Source: Alternaria dauci
Taxonomy: Eukaryota; Ascomycota; Dothideomycetes; Pleosporales; Pleosporaceae
Assembly (NCBI RefSeq): GCF_042100115.1
Contig: NC_091276.1
Coordinates: 2,418,001-2,482,000, forward strand
DNA length: 64,000 nucleotides
Direction: 5' to 3'
Each line of letters begins with the position of its first letter. The stretch's first letter is position 1. Below the pieces are notes generated by a model. It had not been told where the DNA came from. It saw only the letters and a list, made by a program, of their open reading frames with translations, and searched no databases. A program made the position numbers and the translations under genes. Shown piece by piece: positions 46,525 through 57,843 of the stretch.

Positions 46525-49500
46525 ATGGCCGCTGCCCTTCCAGGCTTCGCATTTCATGCTTTTGCAAACCTATGGGATCAACAACCCGAATTAGCCGTCG
46601 GTCTCTACGCTGTGGGTGCAGTTGCAGTTGCTGTGCCGCATTACATCCCAACATTCGAGCAAGCCAAGTTATGGTGTCAAAAGTCTAGACAGTCCACCAA
46701 ACCTGTCGTCGCATCTATACCCCTCGCTACGAATCCGCCCGGCACTGTTATATCGATATCTTCTCGACATCGCCGCCCTTCCGTCATTGTCATAACGCGA
46801 TCCGCTTCTACGCCCTTGCCTTCCAAAGCAATCGTGACAGCTGAAGATCATGTCGAAGCTGAAGTATTGGATTTTTCGGTGTCATCCAATCCCGCTCATG
46901 CTACATCCGACTCTCCCGCTGTACATTCTGTCAGTTCGAGAGAGAAAAGCACATTCCAAGCCCGACCCGCATCCAGCGCTGCGGTTGAGACGTCGCCAGA
47001 AGTATTCAACGAGGTTTCGAAAGCTGTTCCAGTGGAAACATCAAACACACACTCCGAGCATACCGAACCAACGTCTTCCACGAAGGTTTCCGTCCTGTCA
47101 GTACAATTGTCAGCCGAGTCGGCACCAAGCCTGTTGCGACGCTCTATTAGATCGGCCAGTACCCACACATCAGCAGCGCCGAACAGATCCTCGGAGTCGG
47201 AAGACGAATCCGTTAAAAATGCTGTTGATGCTGACTCGTCTGCATCAAACACAGAAGCTTCTAACTGTACAAACGTGGTCTCTGCAGTATCACCGAGCAC
47301 CCTCCCACACAGTGTGACCAGCTATGGAAACACCACTTTGGGTGATCCACTAGTGTCCAACAAATCCATGGATCAAAATGCTAGTGTCGTATCTAGCAAT
47401 GCTACATCTACAGTTGTTGTCACAACTATTCAAAGGCTCTCTCGGACGTTATTTCATGTGATCGCCGACAATCTGCCAGCCACACCCAGGTTGTACAAGA
47501 AGACTGAGACTCCTACAGACAATAACAAAAGGCGAGAACCTTCGCCAAGGACGGCGCTCAGTCAATTACCATTTGAGCACTACTCCTCTAAGACTTTGGA
47601 AGGTTCTTCCCGGCTTGGAGAACAGCATCCAGCTTTTACAACGTTAGTGGAGCAATCGCCTAGCCCATTGCCAGCGGCCCTCGGACGCATAACCAGTGTC
47701 GAAAACCGAGAACCGTCTAAAGAAAGCAGTATGGCACAACGTGGGGATCGAAAGCCTACTGCATCATCTTTCTACAATGATTTCATCAGCTGGTTAGGCA
47801 TTGTGCTGATAATAGTGCCTTCAATTCTCATCGCCATAAGCATAGATCTTGCAGACGATGATCCTTTGGACCAAGATCTCTGTGCCACTCTGGTGGCTAC
47901 ATTGTGTACGGTTGTCGTTGGATGTCTTCCTTACCTCGATTTCCGTTGGCCGACCTTGCGGTACTCGTTCCTTGCCCTGTACAGACACTCTCTGGATTCC
48001 ATTTCTTCCTCCATGATCTCTTTCATTGAACACGTTCGTCGATGGCAAGAAACCCTGTCTGAGATCATGGGGAAGCAACACGAAAACTACGTCATCGCCG
48101 ACCGGGCGCCATATGCTGTGTTCATTGGATTGGGGTTCGTTGTCCTGTTCGTCATCGTCAGCCAGAAGATTACGGGACTGCTCCAACGTGCAGATTTGAA
48201 TCATTGGCAGGCAAGCGTTCTTCGTCTGTACGTGGGCTGTGGTGGCTTCATTGCTGCCTTGGCTGTAATTTGGTTCAGCGATTACATTCAGGACTTCCTA
48301 TTGGTCTTCGCCACGACAGGTATTACATACCTGCTTCAGTCGTATCACGGGAAGGTAAAGAACTTTACCTCTCGCACGGTCTACAGAACTTGCAGATTAA
48401 TCAAGGAGGCCATGTGGCCATATGTAGCAGTTCATGTCGCCGTTACCGCTACTTTCTACCTCGTCACTCATCCACACCAAATCATCGAGCGCCTCACAAG
48501 CACAGATGGCCCCGTACCTTCGCCCTTTATTCATTGCGCCATCCTAGTGAAATATGGGGTTTTCTCGATCGCTGTGCTTATTATGCACACGTCCATAGTT
48601 CCCCGTGGTCTTCGCGTTATACGAGCTTGGGTTGAAGAAAAGTTCAATCTCGTCACGAGGAATATGGTTGTGGACACATATAAATATATATATATGGTCC
48701 TTGACAATGGTAATCTCACAAACTGCCGTCCCGACGTCCAATGGCACCCTATACTCAGAGGATACCGCTTCTGGAGGTCACTTTTCACTATCATCGACAG
48801 CGCTGGGCAAGTATCTGAAGCCCACTCAGAATGGGTCGGCCCCACTCTCAAGGCCAGTACCATGTTGATCATGGCCCTAGTTTTGATGCGTGGGTTGATA
48901 TTTTACTATCGGCTACTTTTTGGGCAAACTTGGAACACTATACAACTCTTGACAGTACAGACTTCGATACTGACTACTCACATAGTCAAAGAAACGAAGC
49001 TACTGACTGCTATGAGCGCTCCATTCTTTCAGACATGGTCCGTGGAGCCACTGATGCGCGTAGTCTTTGACTCACTTTCAAACGCTTCGACGATGATCTC
49101 CGCGGTCCTTGCAACACTCTCAACGAATCTGGAAAACTTGTACTACCTATACGTCAGTCCTGTCGCAGTTTACATTGGTCTGATATGCCATAGCAACTGG
49201 TGTCAAGGTCCAGCTTGGTGGTGGATTCTACGTGCGATAGCTATTATCTTAGCCACCGTCTTTTGTACCGCGGGGTGGGTCGTAGCTGCCAGAGCATACC
49301 CCGAACATAAGGTTCGCTCATGCCTTAGCTTTGCAGCCAGTTTCGTAGTTGTCTACATCTTAGGCACCTTCGGGGTTCTGCATTGCACTCAGGACTACCC
49401 CATTATTCTCGCATCCGTCGTTTGCATACTGCTATACAACCGGCCCGAGACCCAGATACCTGCCCATGTAGCACCTAGCGATGAAGCGCCCGGCGACGAA

Positions 49501-52500
49501 GGACCTTCTGCCAATCAGCTATTTCCAGACGAAATCCTTGTTGATGTGGAACCTACTGTTCGAGCACTTCCCAGCCCCTCCGTCAATCTGACTGGTCATG
49601 CTCCTGGATCTGTTGCTCTCCCTCTGCCTTCTGAGCGGTGGTGGCAGCCGACAATAGATTTTTTCTGTGGCAAGAATGCGGCGCGAGCAGCAAAGGAGAG
49701 GGCCATAAGGGAAGCAAGGGCTGCCGCCGATCAAGAGAACGCGAATTTCCAATCGTACGTTGAACGCATGAGGCTTGACCGGTCTTCATATCCCGTTGAT
49801 GACGAGTATCTGCAGAGAGTTAGAGACCTGACACCTCGAACCAACACCACTCAACCGCTGAGCAACGAGGGTGAAATACCGACCGCTACAAGAAGGTGGG
49901 ACACTACTCGACCATTTCGACCAATGTATATGTACACTGAGCGGGAATATCAAGCTGCTCTTCGTGGAGAGGTGGGTGCAAAGGTAATACCAGAATCTAC
50001 GCTGGAGCCTCCTGCTGAGTCTGATCCAGCTCCTCTCGCCCAAGAATCGACGGCGACGGTGACTGCCGATTCGTCAACTTTTACTCCCGCACCTTCATCC
50101 GCTATTACATCTATACCTAGTTCCCTAGTTGCTTCTGCCGCGCCTGACTCTCTGGCTACGGCTGTGCCTTTGGCCCCCTCTTCCCCAGCCACGGCTGGGT
50201 CTCTAAATCCAGCGACGACTTCCGGTTCTTTGTCTGTGTCTGCGCCAACAACAACGCCCGCTGTTGCGCATGGGCCCACCGCCAGCACAACTGGAGCCTC
50301 AGCAGAAGTCGACGCTTCAGATGCGTTTTCTATCTTTACAACTAGCTCGTCGAACCCCGAACCGCAGCGAGAATTTAGTCATGAGGCAAATGCTCCAATC
50401 GCTACCACAAACACACTTGTATGCTTTGACCACACGCCTGCTCAAACCTTTGTGTCGGCACCCATGACGCGCCTGGCTGAACTTGGTGTGCCAGCTATCA
50501 ATCCGGGTAGCGAGCAGATACCATCAAATCTGTCGAAGCCCTCCGTCTCAGCACCCGATGTCCGGAATGCTGAACCCTCTCTCGGCCACAACGTGTTACT
50601 GGACGAAGATGAGCTTGCTGAAGAATTGGAAACTTCTGCCAGAGATGATGGAAGTGATTTTGTCGAGAATGTTCAAGCAGACGGTCAAGAACAAGACCAA
50701 CTACACAATGAAGGAGACAGCAAAGAAGAAGAAGAAGAAGAAGAAGAAGAAGAAGAAGAAGAAGAAGAAGAAGAAGAAGAAGAAGAAGAAGAAGAAGAAG
50801 AAGAAGAAGAAGAAGAAGAAGAAGAAGAAGAAGAAGAAGAAGAAGAAGAAGAAGAAGAAGAAGAAGAAGAAGAAATCAGCTCATGCAGTGACGAGACTGG
50901 TCTCGATGATGGGACCTTCGATAGGGAGCTGGTAGATGAACCGGAAAGACTAGATGGGGAAACTTTAGTTATCGCAAAACAGCTGCGCGAGGAGATGAGC
51001 AGTGGAGCCAGACGAAATGATTTAGCAACTCCGGTACAGGCGGCCTTCGGCAAAACACCTCCGCTCACCGGTGATCGCGATGAAGATGAGCAGACGGGAA
51101 GAAAAGCAGAACAACAGGATGGAACGACTCCCATGGAGGTGGATTCAGGTGAATTGCCTTCGACAGATGGAAACGACTATGACGACGAGGATGGTAGTGG
51201 AGTCGACACACCTATGGATGGTGTCCTGGAAGATGATGCTGATATGCTTGAGCAGGAAGCATCGTTGGGAACGTCTGGTGACGATGTAACAATGGGAGGT
51301 ACAAACGATGAAGGCGTTTCTGATCGGAACGAAAGAACCGGTGAGGGCGATGAGGGGGGTGATGCAGGCAGCAGTGGGGATCGCCCCGCTTCTTACGATT
51401 CATCCCGCGGTGGCGGAGCCATCGATCACAATGGACCGACAACTCTAGATAATCCTTCGAAGTGGATGGGTGGTATGGAACCAGGGTCTTCAAGCGGAGA
51501 GGATTCTGATGGTGAGGCCGACCCCGTTAGACGTGCCAACAATGGCGGTCAAACTGCAAACAAAAGAGCTGGTTTGGAGAACACAAAGGACGAAGATGAA
51601 AGCGATTATAGTGGCGATCATCGTGGCCCAGATGCACAACGTCAGGCATCCGCGGTTAGTGTTACTACTTCTACTGCGTCTTCAGCAGACGGTGGTGGGG
51701 CGGTTACTGCCACTGCCAATACTACCACAAAGCACAACTTCGAAGACGGTGAAATGACTGATGCCTCTGTTCCAAGCGAGACCGAAACTGGTGGTGCTGG
51801 TCGCAAAGCGTCTGTACCAACGGAATTCAATTCAGAGGAATTGTGGGAGGCGATTCGAGCCGTTCAACATGCCGACAGACAACGCAATGTGGATTTCACG
51901 ACTCCACGTGGTTTGGAAAGAGGGCAAGATTCTATCACTGATGATGAAGATGACAGTAACAGTGTTCACGCTGGTGCAGCTGGCCGTCTTTCCTTTTTCG
52001 ATGTTCCAAGATCATTGACTACGCAAGAACCCCCCATCGATTCATCGCGTACACATAGTCCTGCTCCGAATGTACGCTCACGTGATGCATACGAGAATGA
52101 TTTGCCATCTCAACAGATTGGTGGGCGTTCACCTGGAGAGAACATAGCTGCCGCAAACGAAGCCGAAGGCCATACGCATGAGTACTCCATTGGAAGATAC
52201 GCTACTTCCAAATCGGCATCCAACGCCGCTCTCCGTGTCGACTACTCTGACAGTGAGTCGAACTTGTCGGATCCACCTGACAGCATTGATCTTGATAAAA
52301 CCGGAACGAACCTGTTGACGGAAGAAATGGATGCCAAAATACCGGTGTTAAAAAAGGGAGGTGAAGAACTTGTCGACAATTCTGAGTCAGTCAGTGAAGA
52401 CGACCATTCCAGCAGCAAAGAGATGAAGATCAGCACACTCGTACCCAACAACAGCGTTGCTGGTTCCCGCCTGATAATCACTGACGAGACGAGAGAAGAA

Positions 52501-52749
52501 GCGGCGAGGTTCGGCTGCACAACCGACAACCAGATCTTGGACTTTATGGAGAGCACTGATAGACCAGAGAGACGGGAGAGCGGTAGAGTTTTAGCACCGA
52601 AGTCTAGGCAAGAACGGAGCGGGGATAGTACAAAATCTCCCACGCAATCAGCCCTCATGTTCTCACCTCCAACTTCAGCCCCACGACCGACGCAGAAACA
52701 ACGCTACAGCGGTCCGGTGTCCTTCGACTTCGATGGACGCGAAAGCTAA
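46525..52749 (+). CDS. Giant multispanning protein with poly-glutamate tract
   Basis: A 2,074-residue frame without introns, of no family I recognise. A hydrophobic N-terminal stretch (residues about 20-40) is followed by about 370 Ser/Thr-rich disordered residues. A membrane domain with roughly ten hydrophobic segments occupies residues about 420-972, and contains the charged phrase KVRSCLSF between two of the last segments. The remaining 1,100 residues are disordered: first Ser/Thr/Pro/Ala-rich, then extremely acidic, with 50 consecutive glutamates at 1,401-1,450, then Asp/Glu/Ser/Gly-rich to the end. The length of open frame and even codon use in the membrane domain support a real gene. 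Location is presumably an internal membrane with the acidic tail in the cytosol. Function is unknown. Confidence 0.8.
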   Translation: MAAALPGFAFHAFANLWDQQPELAVGLYAVGAVAVAVPHYIPTFEQAKLWCQKSRQSTKPVVASIPLATNPPGTVISISSRHRRPSVIVITRSASTPLPSKAIVTAEDHVEAEVLDFSVSSNPAHATSDSPAVHSVSSREKSTFQARPASSAAVETSPEVFNEVSKAVPVETSNTHSEHTEPTSSTKVSVLSVQLSAESAPSLLRRSIRSASTHTSAAPNRSSESEDESVKNAVDADSSASNTEASNCTNVVSAVSPSTLPHSVTSYGNTTLGDPLVSNKSMDQNASVVSSNATSTVVVTTIQRLSRTLFHVIADNLPATPRLYKKTETPTDNNKRREPSPRTALSQLPFEHYSSKTLEGSSRLGEQHPAFTTLVEQSPSPLPAALGRITSVENREPSKESSMAQRGDRKPTASSFYNDFISWLGIVLIIVPSILIAISIDLADDDPLDQDLCATLVATLCTVVVGCLPYLDFRWPTLRYSFLALYRHSLDSISSSMISFIEHVRRWQETLSEIMGKQHENYVIADRAPYAVFIGLGFVVLFVIVSQKITGLLQRADLNHWQASVLRLYVGCGGFIAALAVIWFSDYIQDFLLVFATTGITYLLQSYHGKVKNFTSRTVYRTCRLIKEAMWPYVAVHVAVTATFYLVTHPHQIIERLTSTDGPVPSPFIHCAILVKYGVFSIAVLIMHTSIVPRGLRVIRAWVEEKFNLVTRNMVVDTYKYIYMVLDNGNLTNCRPDVQWHPILRGYRFWRSLFTIIDSAGQVSEAHSEWVGPTLKASTMLIMALVLMRGLIFYYRLLFGQTWNTIQLLTVQTSILTTHIVKETKLLTAMSAPFFQTWSVEPLMRVVFDSLSNASTMISAVLATLSTNLENLYYLYVSPVAVYIGLICHSNWCQGPAWWWILRAIAIILATVFCTAGWVVAARAYPEHKVRSCLSFAASFVVVYILGTFGVLHCTQDYPIILASVVCILLYNRPETQIPAHVAPSDEAPGDEGPSANQLFPDEILVDVEPTVRALPSPSVNLTGHAPGSVALPLPSERWWQPTIDFFCGKNAARAAKERAIREARAAADQENANFQSYVERMRLDRSSYPVDDEYLQRVRDLTPRTNTTQPLSNEGEIPTATRRWDTTRPFRPMYMYTEREYQAALRGEVGAKVIPESTLEPPAESDPAPLAQESTATVTADSSTFTPAPSSAITSIPSSLVASAAPDSLATAVPLAPSSPATAGSLNPATTSGSLSVSAPTTTPAVAHGPTASTTGASAEVDASDAFSIFTTSSSNPEPQREFSHEANAPIATTNTLVCFDHTPAQTFVSAPMTRLAELGVPAINPGSEQIPSNLSKPSVSAPDVRNAEPSLGHNVLLDEDELAEELETSARDDGSDFVENVQADGQEQDQLHNEGDSKEEEEEEEEEEEEEEEEEEEEEEEEEEEEEEEEEEEEEEEEEEEEEEEEEEISSCSDETGLDDGTFDRELVDEPERLDGETLVIAKQLREEMSSGARRNDLATPVQAAFGKTPPLTGDRDEDEQTGRKAEQQDGTTPMEVDSGELPSTDGNDYDDEDGSGVDTPMDGVLEDDADMLEQEASLGTSGDDVTMGGTNDEGVSDRNERTGEGDEGGDAGSSGDRPASYDSSRGGGAIDHNGPTTLDNPSKWMGGMEPGSSSGEDSDGEADPVRRANNGGQTANKRAGLENTKDEDESDYSGDHRGPDAQRQASAVSVTTSTASSADGGGAVTATANTTTKHNFEDGEMTDASVPSETETGGAGRKASVPTEFNSEELWEAIRAVQHADRQRNVDFTTPRGLERGQDSITDDEDDSNSVHAGAAGRLSFFDVPRSLTTQEPPIDSSRTHSPAPNVRSRDAYENDLPSQQIGGRSPGENIAAANEAEGHTHEYSIGRYATSKSASNAALRVDYSDSESNLSDPPDSIDLDKTGTNLLTEEMDAKIPVLKKGGEELVDNSESVSEDDHSSSKEMKISTLVPNNSVAGSRLIITDETREEAARFGCTTDNQILDFMESTDRPERRESGRVLAPKSRQERSGDSTKSPTQSALMFSPPTSAPRPTQKQRYSGPVSFDFDGRES
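50725..50874 (+). repeat. (GAA)50 triplet repeat
   Basis: Fifty GAA units without a single interruption, in frame as glutamate inside the giant membrane-protein gene. Neighbouring acidic stretches use mixed GAA and GAG codons, so the tract probably arose by replication slippage. Purine-pyrimidine tracts of this sort can form triplex DNA. Confidence 0.97.
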
Positions 52750-54283
52750 TCTTGACTCCAGCCAACACCTTTTATCATCAAGGCTCTACTCGAACAGACG
52801 ACGGAGTTTAACTAGGATCTGATGTATCGAGCTGCATTACAAGACTTGGCAAAGAAGGCTGGTGATGCATCGAAAACCTCATCACCAGCCTAGAGATCTG
52901 CAGTCGTTACTAACAGCAGCCCTTTCGCGTTGAACAGCGCAATCATGGTCACGGAAAACCCACTTTGATCTTCGTCTCATGAGTGTGAGCAACAAAGACC
53001 ATAGCTTATGGTGGACTAATGAAAGTCTCGTTTGTGGTTGCTGATTACATGCCGTTCAGACACCAAACGAAAGAAAAAAATAATGTCTCGGGTGTCGCAT
53101 TTGCCAAATCAGGATATATGAATTCTCCAGTTCCAGTGTAGCATGGCAAGTATGATCGAGCTTTGCTTGTAGGAAATGTACTCTAGCATAATGAACAGAG
53201 GGTTCTTGGTAATGACAGACTAAGACAGCTCCACCAAAAAATGGGATGATATAAAGGTCTTATGCTGTGTTGTACCAGTGGACGCTGCAAACAACAATCA
53301 CAGACACTATGCGCTTCGACCTCCTGCAAAGCTCGGGTCAGAACAGAAAAAGTGGAGAAGAAAGGACGACTCCAGATTGCGAGTCCAGAAAACCAGAAGG
53401 CCAGCAAAGAGAAGGCGAACCGCACCACGACATTGACATCGCACGAAAGAAGCTCACGTTGTTGTTACCAGCGATACGGATATACTAGCTTCATGATTAC
53501 GTGGCGCTTGTAGGCCAAAAAGACACGTTGGGCAGCTCACCAACGGTCCTTCGTTATTGGCGCCATCTTCAGAATGAAACGCTGGTACCGAGGAGGGAGT
53601 GTGGGTTGAACTGGGTCACATTGGATAGCTGATCCACCGTGACCCACTGCATCCAAAGCTTGAATAGCGGTGTCACGAAGACAACGAAGCGCGAAATTCC
53701 ATGTGCCTGGGTGGTGTAGAAAGGATGGTGCGAACCATGATATGACGAGCCATCGGGAAACGTAGTTGTATGAGAAAAAACAACTTTCACCTTGTGCCAA
53801 CATAGTTCGCCGTACCAGAGTAGGCTCTATATCTGCATTTTAATGTTCTTCAAGGCTTTCTGCGATCATCTGGTCGTGCAAATCCGGTTTGGCCATGGAG
53901 TTTAGATCCACACTGATTTCTCCTCCGCCTTGAACTGGCAACAACTCTATAGCCTAGTGTCGATGAGCTCGTGCCTTCATGTTGGTTTCGGTCATTACCA
54001 AACCAAGTAATTTTACGTCTGTGCAGCAAAGTCGGCTGGTACGTATGGTATCCATGGTTTGTAAAGCCATTCACTTACTGGGGCAGGAGTTAGCCTATCT
54101 GGTGCTATGGATACCTTCTACCCACCGCTACCATAATATCCAATTATCTATCTGTGCCATAAGGTGTCTTCTTTGTTCTGATACTTATAAATTCCATGCC
54201 ACCGAGACTCAGTGGCAGTAATTCATCGCAGCATAGAGGGAAGCACCAACAGCCATTTCTAACGAATACCGCATACTGCCAAG
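52750..54283. other. Gene-sparse spacer of 1.5 kb
   Basis: No supported gene. A small frame beginning ATG at 53,310 and ending at 53,488 has a TATA-like word upstream but an unconvincing hydrophilic product. A minus-strand frame near 53,790-53,569 may be a relic. The TATAAAT at 54,186-54,192 belongs to the next gene. Confidence 0.5.
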
Positions 54284-54765
54284 ATGAAATACATACTCGG
54301 CCTCACCAGCTTCATCCTTTTCGCCACCATCACCATAGCCCATTCTGGGGTCCGTAGTTCTAAACAGCTTGACCCAGGATGGAGGAAAGCTGACCTCGAA
54401 TGCGAGCCCTGTAACCATTACTACTCGCAGTGCTACACAGTACGTACTGAGACTTTTTTCAAGACTTCTTGCATCCGATGGAACGCTACTGACCATACTC
54501 TACAGGGATGCAGCACCGGAAAAGAGCATGGAACCGAGCATGGGAACGACATGCGATATCCCAACCTAGAATGCCGCGCAATCTGCAAGGATTATGCTGA
54601 AAATAACCTGTATGAATGCACGAGGTACCGTTGCACCCTTACAACCGGAAAATGGGGGCAGAACGTCTGGCATAATCAGGTACGTGATTATTCCAGCAGA
54701 CCTCGGGAGAAACCTTGGGAATATCCCGGCTAACATCAACGTCTGACAAGCTATATGATGTATAA
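54284..54765 (+). CDS. Small secreted cysteine-rich protein 1
   Basis: Exon 1 is 54,284-54,439 and exon 2 begins at 54,506 (GTACGT donor, CTACAG acceptor, 66-bp intron). A second GTACGT at 54,680 and an acceptor at 54,750 preceded by GGCTAAC suggest exon 3 at 54,751-54,765, giving 114 residues. Without that splice the frame runs on to 54,733. The signal peptide is MKYILGLTSFILFATITIA. The mature part has eight cysteines spaced C-x2-C-x6-C-x3-C-x20-C-x3-C-x10-C-x4-C. A TATAAAT lies about 95 bp upstream. The first intron falls two codons after the third cysteine, as in the three genes downstream. It should be secreted and disulfide-bonded; a role outside the cell or in a host is possible but unproven. 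Confidence 0.72.
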
Positions 54766-56288
54766 GCGCAAAGCAGATCGGTTGAGACTATGGGATAGAG
54801 ATACGACACCTGTTGTAGGAGTGGCTACTCACGAATATTTTGCAGAGAATTCATGACTGGGAAGCATGAATCGCTCCATCGACATGGACGAGATATTCTG
54901 GATCTTGCATTCGATCTCGATTATCCCCTTAAGTAGCGGTAGGAATTATTAGACAAATGAAAGAGCTCTCTCAACCAGGAAGAGAAATGCGCACACTTGA
55001 TGACAGTCGTTCGCAATGACATGAGAGCCTGGGAGTTTTGATTGCACTAAACCTTTCACCCCTCATCTCTTTTTGACACCGCTCCTATGTGATCTGGCCA
55101 CAAGCGCAGCAATTCCTATGAGGAATTCTCGCAGTGACCATGACAGCGATATTACCATATCATTTAGGCTTCTCCTGCTCAGCGTTTTCGTGACTGTGGA
55201 GTCTTCCTGTCGCGGCTACAGATAAGATCTCACCTGCGGAGACAGCGAAAGGTCAGTCACCATTTACGATAGATTGAATGCACAAGCGACGGCTTTGCTG
55301 TTCAAGACTAGCGCTCCAGCATGAACCGTGGTACTAAACACTTGGAACGTGGAAAGGGCATTTGCGTCCATGAGACTCAACATGGCTGGAATCTTCACGA
55401 ATGTCGGTCGACTTAGCGACTTAACTTCGTTTCTTGATATCAACAGCAGCAATAATGCCTGTAAGCGAGACTTCACAAGATTTTGTTGTAGATACTTCTT
55501 TTAATCCACGAGAAAGGAAGTTCAAGCGGACTAAGACCAAGACCATACGGGCGGTCCCGCAAACGTGCACCTTTGGGGCATCTTGGTCAAGAGATCTGGT
55601 CTCGTGCTATATGGTCAATGTATTCTTTCCAAGTTTGGGTTGTCGGAATATGTCACAACATTTTCGAGCCAAGCAACGTTACACACATGTCCTTGTCAAG
55701 AAGCCAAAAAGGGTCGTGACATGTCTAACACGTAAATAATACCGTACAACCGATAGCAAAGAACCCTGAAACAGCCTCCTAGTGTGTAAGAATTCTCCAG
55801 TGTTCCCACCATTGTACGCTATGAAATCGATTTTTCAGGATTAGGATACAAATTAATTGGCCGTCAAGAACACGTACATGTGTACTCGGGCAGCGGAGCA
55901 TGGGTACCATTCTAACCCCACTGAGAACTATTGCATTTCAGGTACACGTCAACATTACTAATCCTTAGAGCTATGTCTGACCATCATAAGCCCAATCAAT
56001 TAGTACCATTATCTTCTTATTGGATGCTCGTCCATTGTTGGAATCAATTCAGATGGTTGCGTTGCTACGTTACAGTTGTCCTAACTTCCGAAGAAAGAAC
56101 TACCCTGAAGGCCAGCGGCATCAAAGTCACTAGTAGCTTTTGTTGGGGGTATAAGACCGCACATTCCCCATCACCTATCCCTTCCATCTACACCGACTTC
56201 AAATCTTACTCTCATCTACAGCTACTGAGATTGCTTCCTAGATCACCAAGGGCATTTTCTCTACAGCAAAAGGCACACCACAACCAAC
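54766..56288. other. Gene-sparse spacer of 1.5 kb
   Basis: Short open frames only, none with a signal peptide or a cysteine pattern. TATAAG at 56,150-56,155 is probably the promoter of the next gene. Confidence 0.5.
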
Positions 56289-56650
56289 ATGAGGTTCATC
56301 GCTGTTCTCATGGCGGCCCTCGGCTCCACAGTCATTGCCAACAACGAGCCTGTTAAGGATGCGCCCTTCTGGCATAGTTGCAGCGAATGCTGGCACGAGA
56401 TCAACGACTGCATACTCGTAAGCACCCCTCTCATACTCATCGCGTCTATCCATCTTTCAGCTCGCTTACTCGTATCAAGAAAAATAACCCTTCACCCTTC
56501 CCAAGTTTGGAGTGGCAGATGTATTGTGCAGACCTGCTTTGCAGAATTGAGGAGGACCACCTAGGCTGGTGGTGCTGGAACAACTGCGACTTCGAGCTGG
56601 GTTCTTGCTTCTCTGACCCAAAGGAAGGATATCCGCGCAAATGGAACTGA
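56289..56650 (+). CDS. Small secreted cysteine-rich protein 2
   Basis: Two exons, 56,289-56,417 and 56,519-56,650. The 101-bp intron has a GTAAGC donor and a GGCAG acceptor and is phase 0. The product has 86 residues. Signal peptide: MRFIAVLMAALGSTVIA. Eight cysteines are spaced C-x2-C-x6-C-x4-C-x4-C-x10-C-x3-C-x6-C. The second half is rich in tryptophan (WWCWNNC). The intron lies exactly two codons after the third cysteine. Other AG acceptors nearby are possible, but this one gives the cysteine spacing seen in protein 3. The function is unknown. Confidence 0.7.
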
Positions 56651-57427
56651 ACGTTGGTATGACTGATGCCGTGGCTTCCGGAACGGCCTCTAGCCTACAG
56701 CAGTACCGCGCGCACGAAAGGGAATCATAAGTAATGTCAATTCTTCACCTTCTGGCAGCCACAAGGAGGTTCGAAAATCTGACCTCTTACCCGAATTGGA
56801 GGGCAAATGGGAGATATGCGCATGGTCCGTAGCTATCCGTCTGAGGTCCACCCATCCAAGGCAATACCAATCAATACAACTAGAGCCGCTATGTTGGTAG
56901 GCGAACATAGATGTCTCATACTGGAGTTTATGTTTATGAATCCGGGACAATCAATTAGCTTAATGTATCATAGGTGTGGGAAGTGCTTTTGGTGTATGTG
57001 TGCGAATGAGAATATCGATGTGAAGATATCCCGGAAATTCCACTGGTACCCTATACCTAAGTGGCTCATCTCGTTTGTGCTGTGAATTCCTGATGCGAGC
57101 CTCGATCAAAGACATTCACCGAAGACATGGGTTTAAGCACAGACCACCGCAACGCAGTACCGATAACACCTAGACTTCGATGCAATCGCCGGTCACTTAC
57201 CGCTTACTCACCTTCCCACCTTCTCGTGAAAGAAGCTGCACCGACAGTGCTACTGCCGCGCTCGTTTGTCTAGCGCGTCATTGCTGTCTCTCATCCATCA
57301 GGTATATATTCCTTCGCTCCTGCCTTCCATTTCTCTCATCTACCTCCACCACCAACTCGATACCCAAACACAGTCTGCACATCATCACAAACAATTCAAC
57401 ACCACCAACGACAACAAGTCCACAAAC
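56651..57427. other. Spacer with the promoter of secreted protein 3
   Basis: No gene. TATATATT at 57,303-57,310, then a CA-rich leader up to the start codon at 57,428. Confidence 0.5.
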
Positions 57428-57843
57428 ATGAAGCTCAATCTCCTCGTTCTGGTAGCCGCCGCCACTGTCGCCTTTGCTGGTGATACGGACTCCAATACGA
57501 AGCTTTGTAATGAGTGTTCGAAGCTGTTCAAACCTTGCAGGGATGTAAGTGAACGTTATTTCATCACATTAACAGTGAGAGTTCTATACTGACGGCTGAT
57601 CGCATAAAAGGAATGCAATAGGCACGACAAAGCTTTACAGTGCATAAAGGAGTGCGAACTTATGATGTGCGACTTCGTACCTGAAGGTCATGCTAGGGCG
57701 TGCTGGCCAACCTGCATCTTCAACGCCTGCAAGACCCGACCAACGTAAGTCTTCCCAGGAAAACATGACACATTTGCTAACTTGAGGTCAATGGTAGTTC
57801 CCAGGCTGCCGCTGTTGCCCAACAGACTAGTTCAGCCCAGTAG
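57428..57843 (+). CDS. Small secreted cysteine-rich protein 3
   Basis: Three exons: 57,428-57,544, 57,611-57,744 and 57,798-57,843. Both introns begin GTAAGT, and the second has a GCTAAC branch point. The product has 98 residues. Signal peptide: MKLNLLVLVAAATVAFA. Ten cysteines are spaced C-x2-C-x6-C-x3-C-x8-C-x3-C-x4-C-x10-C-x3-C-x4-C, which is five possible disulfides, and a short Ala/Gln/Ser tail follows. This is the fullest member of the local family and sets its pattern. Intron 1 is phase 0, two codons after the third cysteine. It is secreted; its role is unknown. A fungal effector or antimicrobial peptide would fit the design, but nothing in the sequence proves it. Confidence 0.78.

Noticed and set aside
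50483..51134. Poly-lysine and poly-serine open frames over the GAA tract on both strands
   Set aside because: They are other-frame readings of the same (GAA)50 repeat; the glutamate frame is part of a 2,074-codon frame.
53267..53488. Small plus-strand frame with a TATA-like word upstream
   Set aside because: The product is short, hydrophilic and featureless, and only a weak promoter hint supports it.
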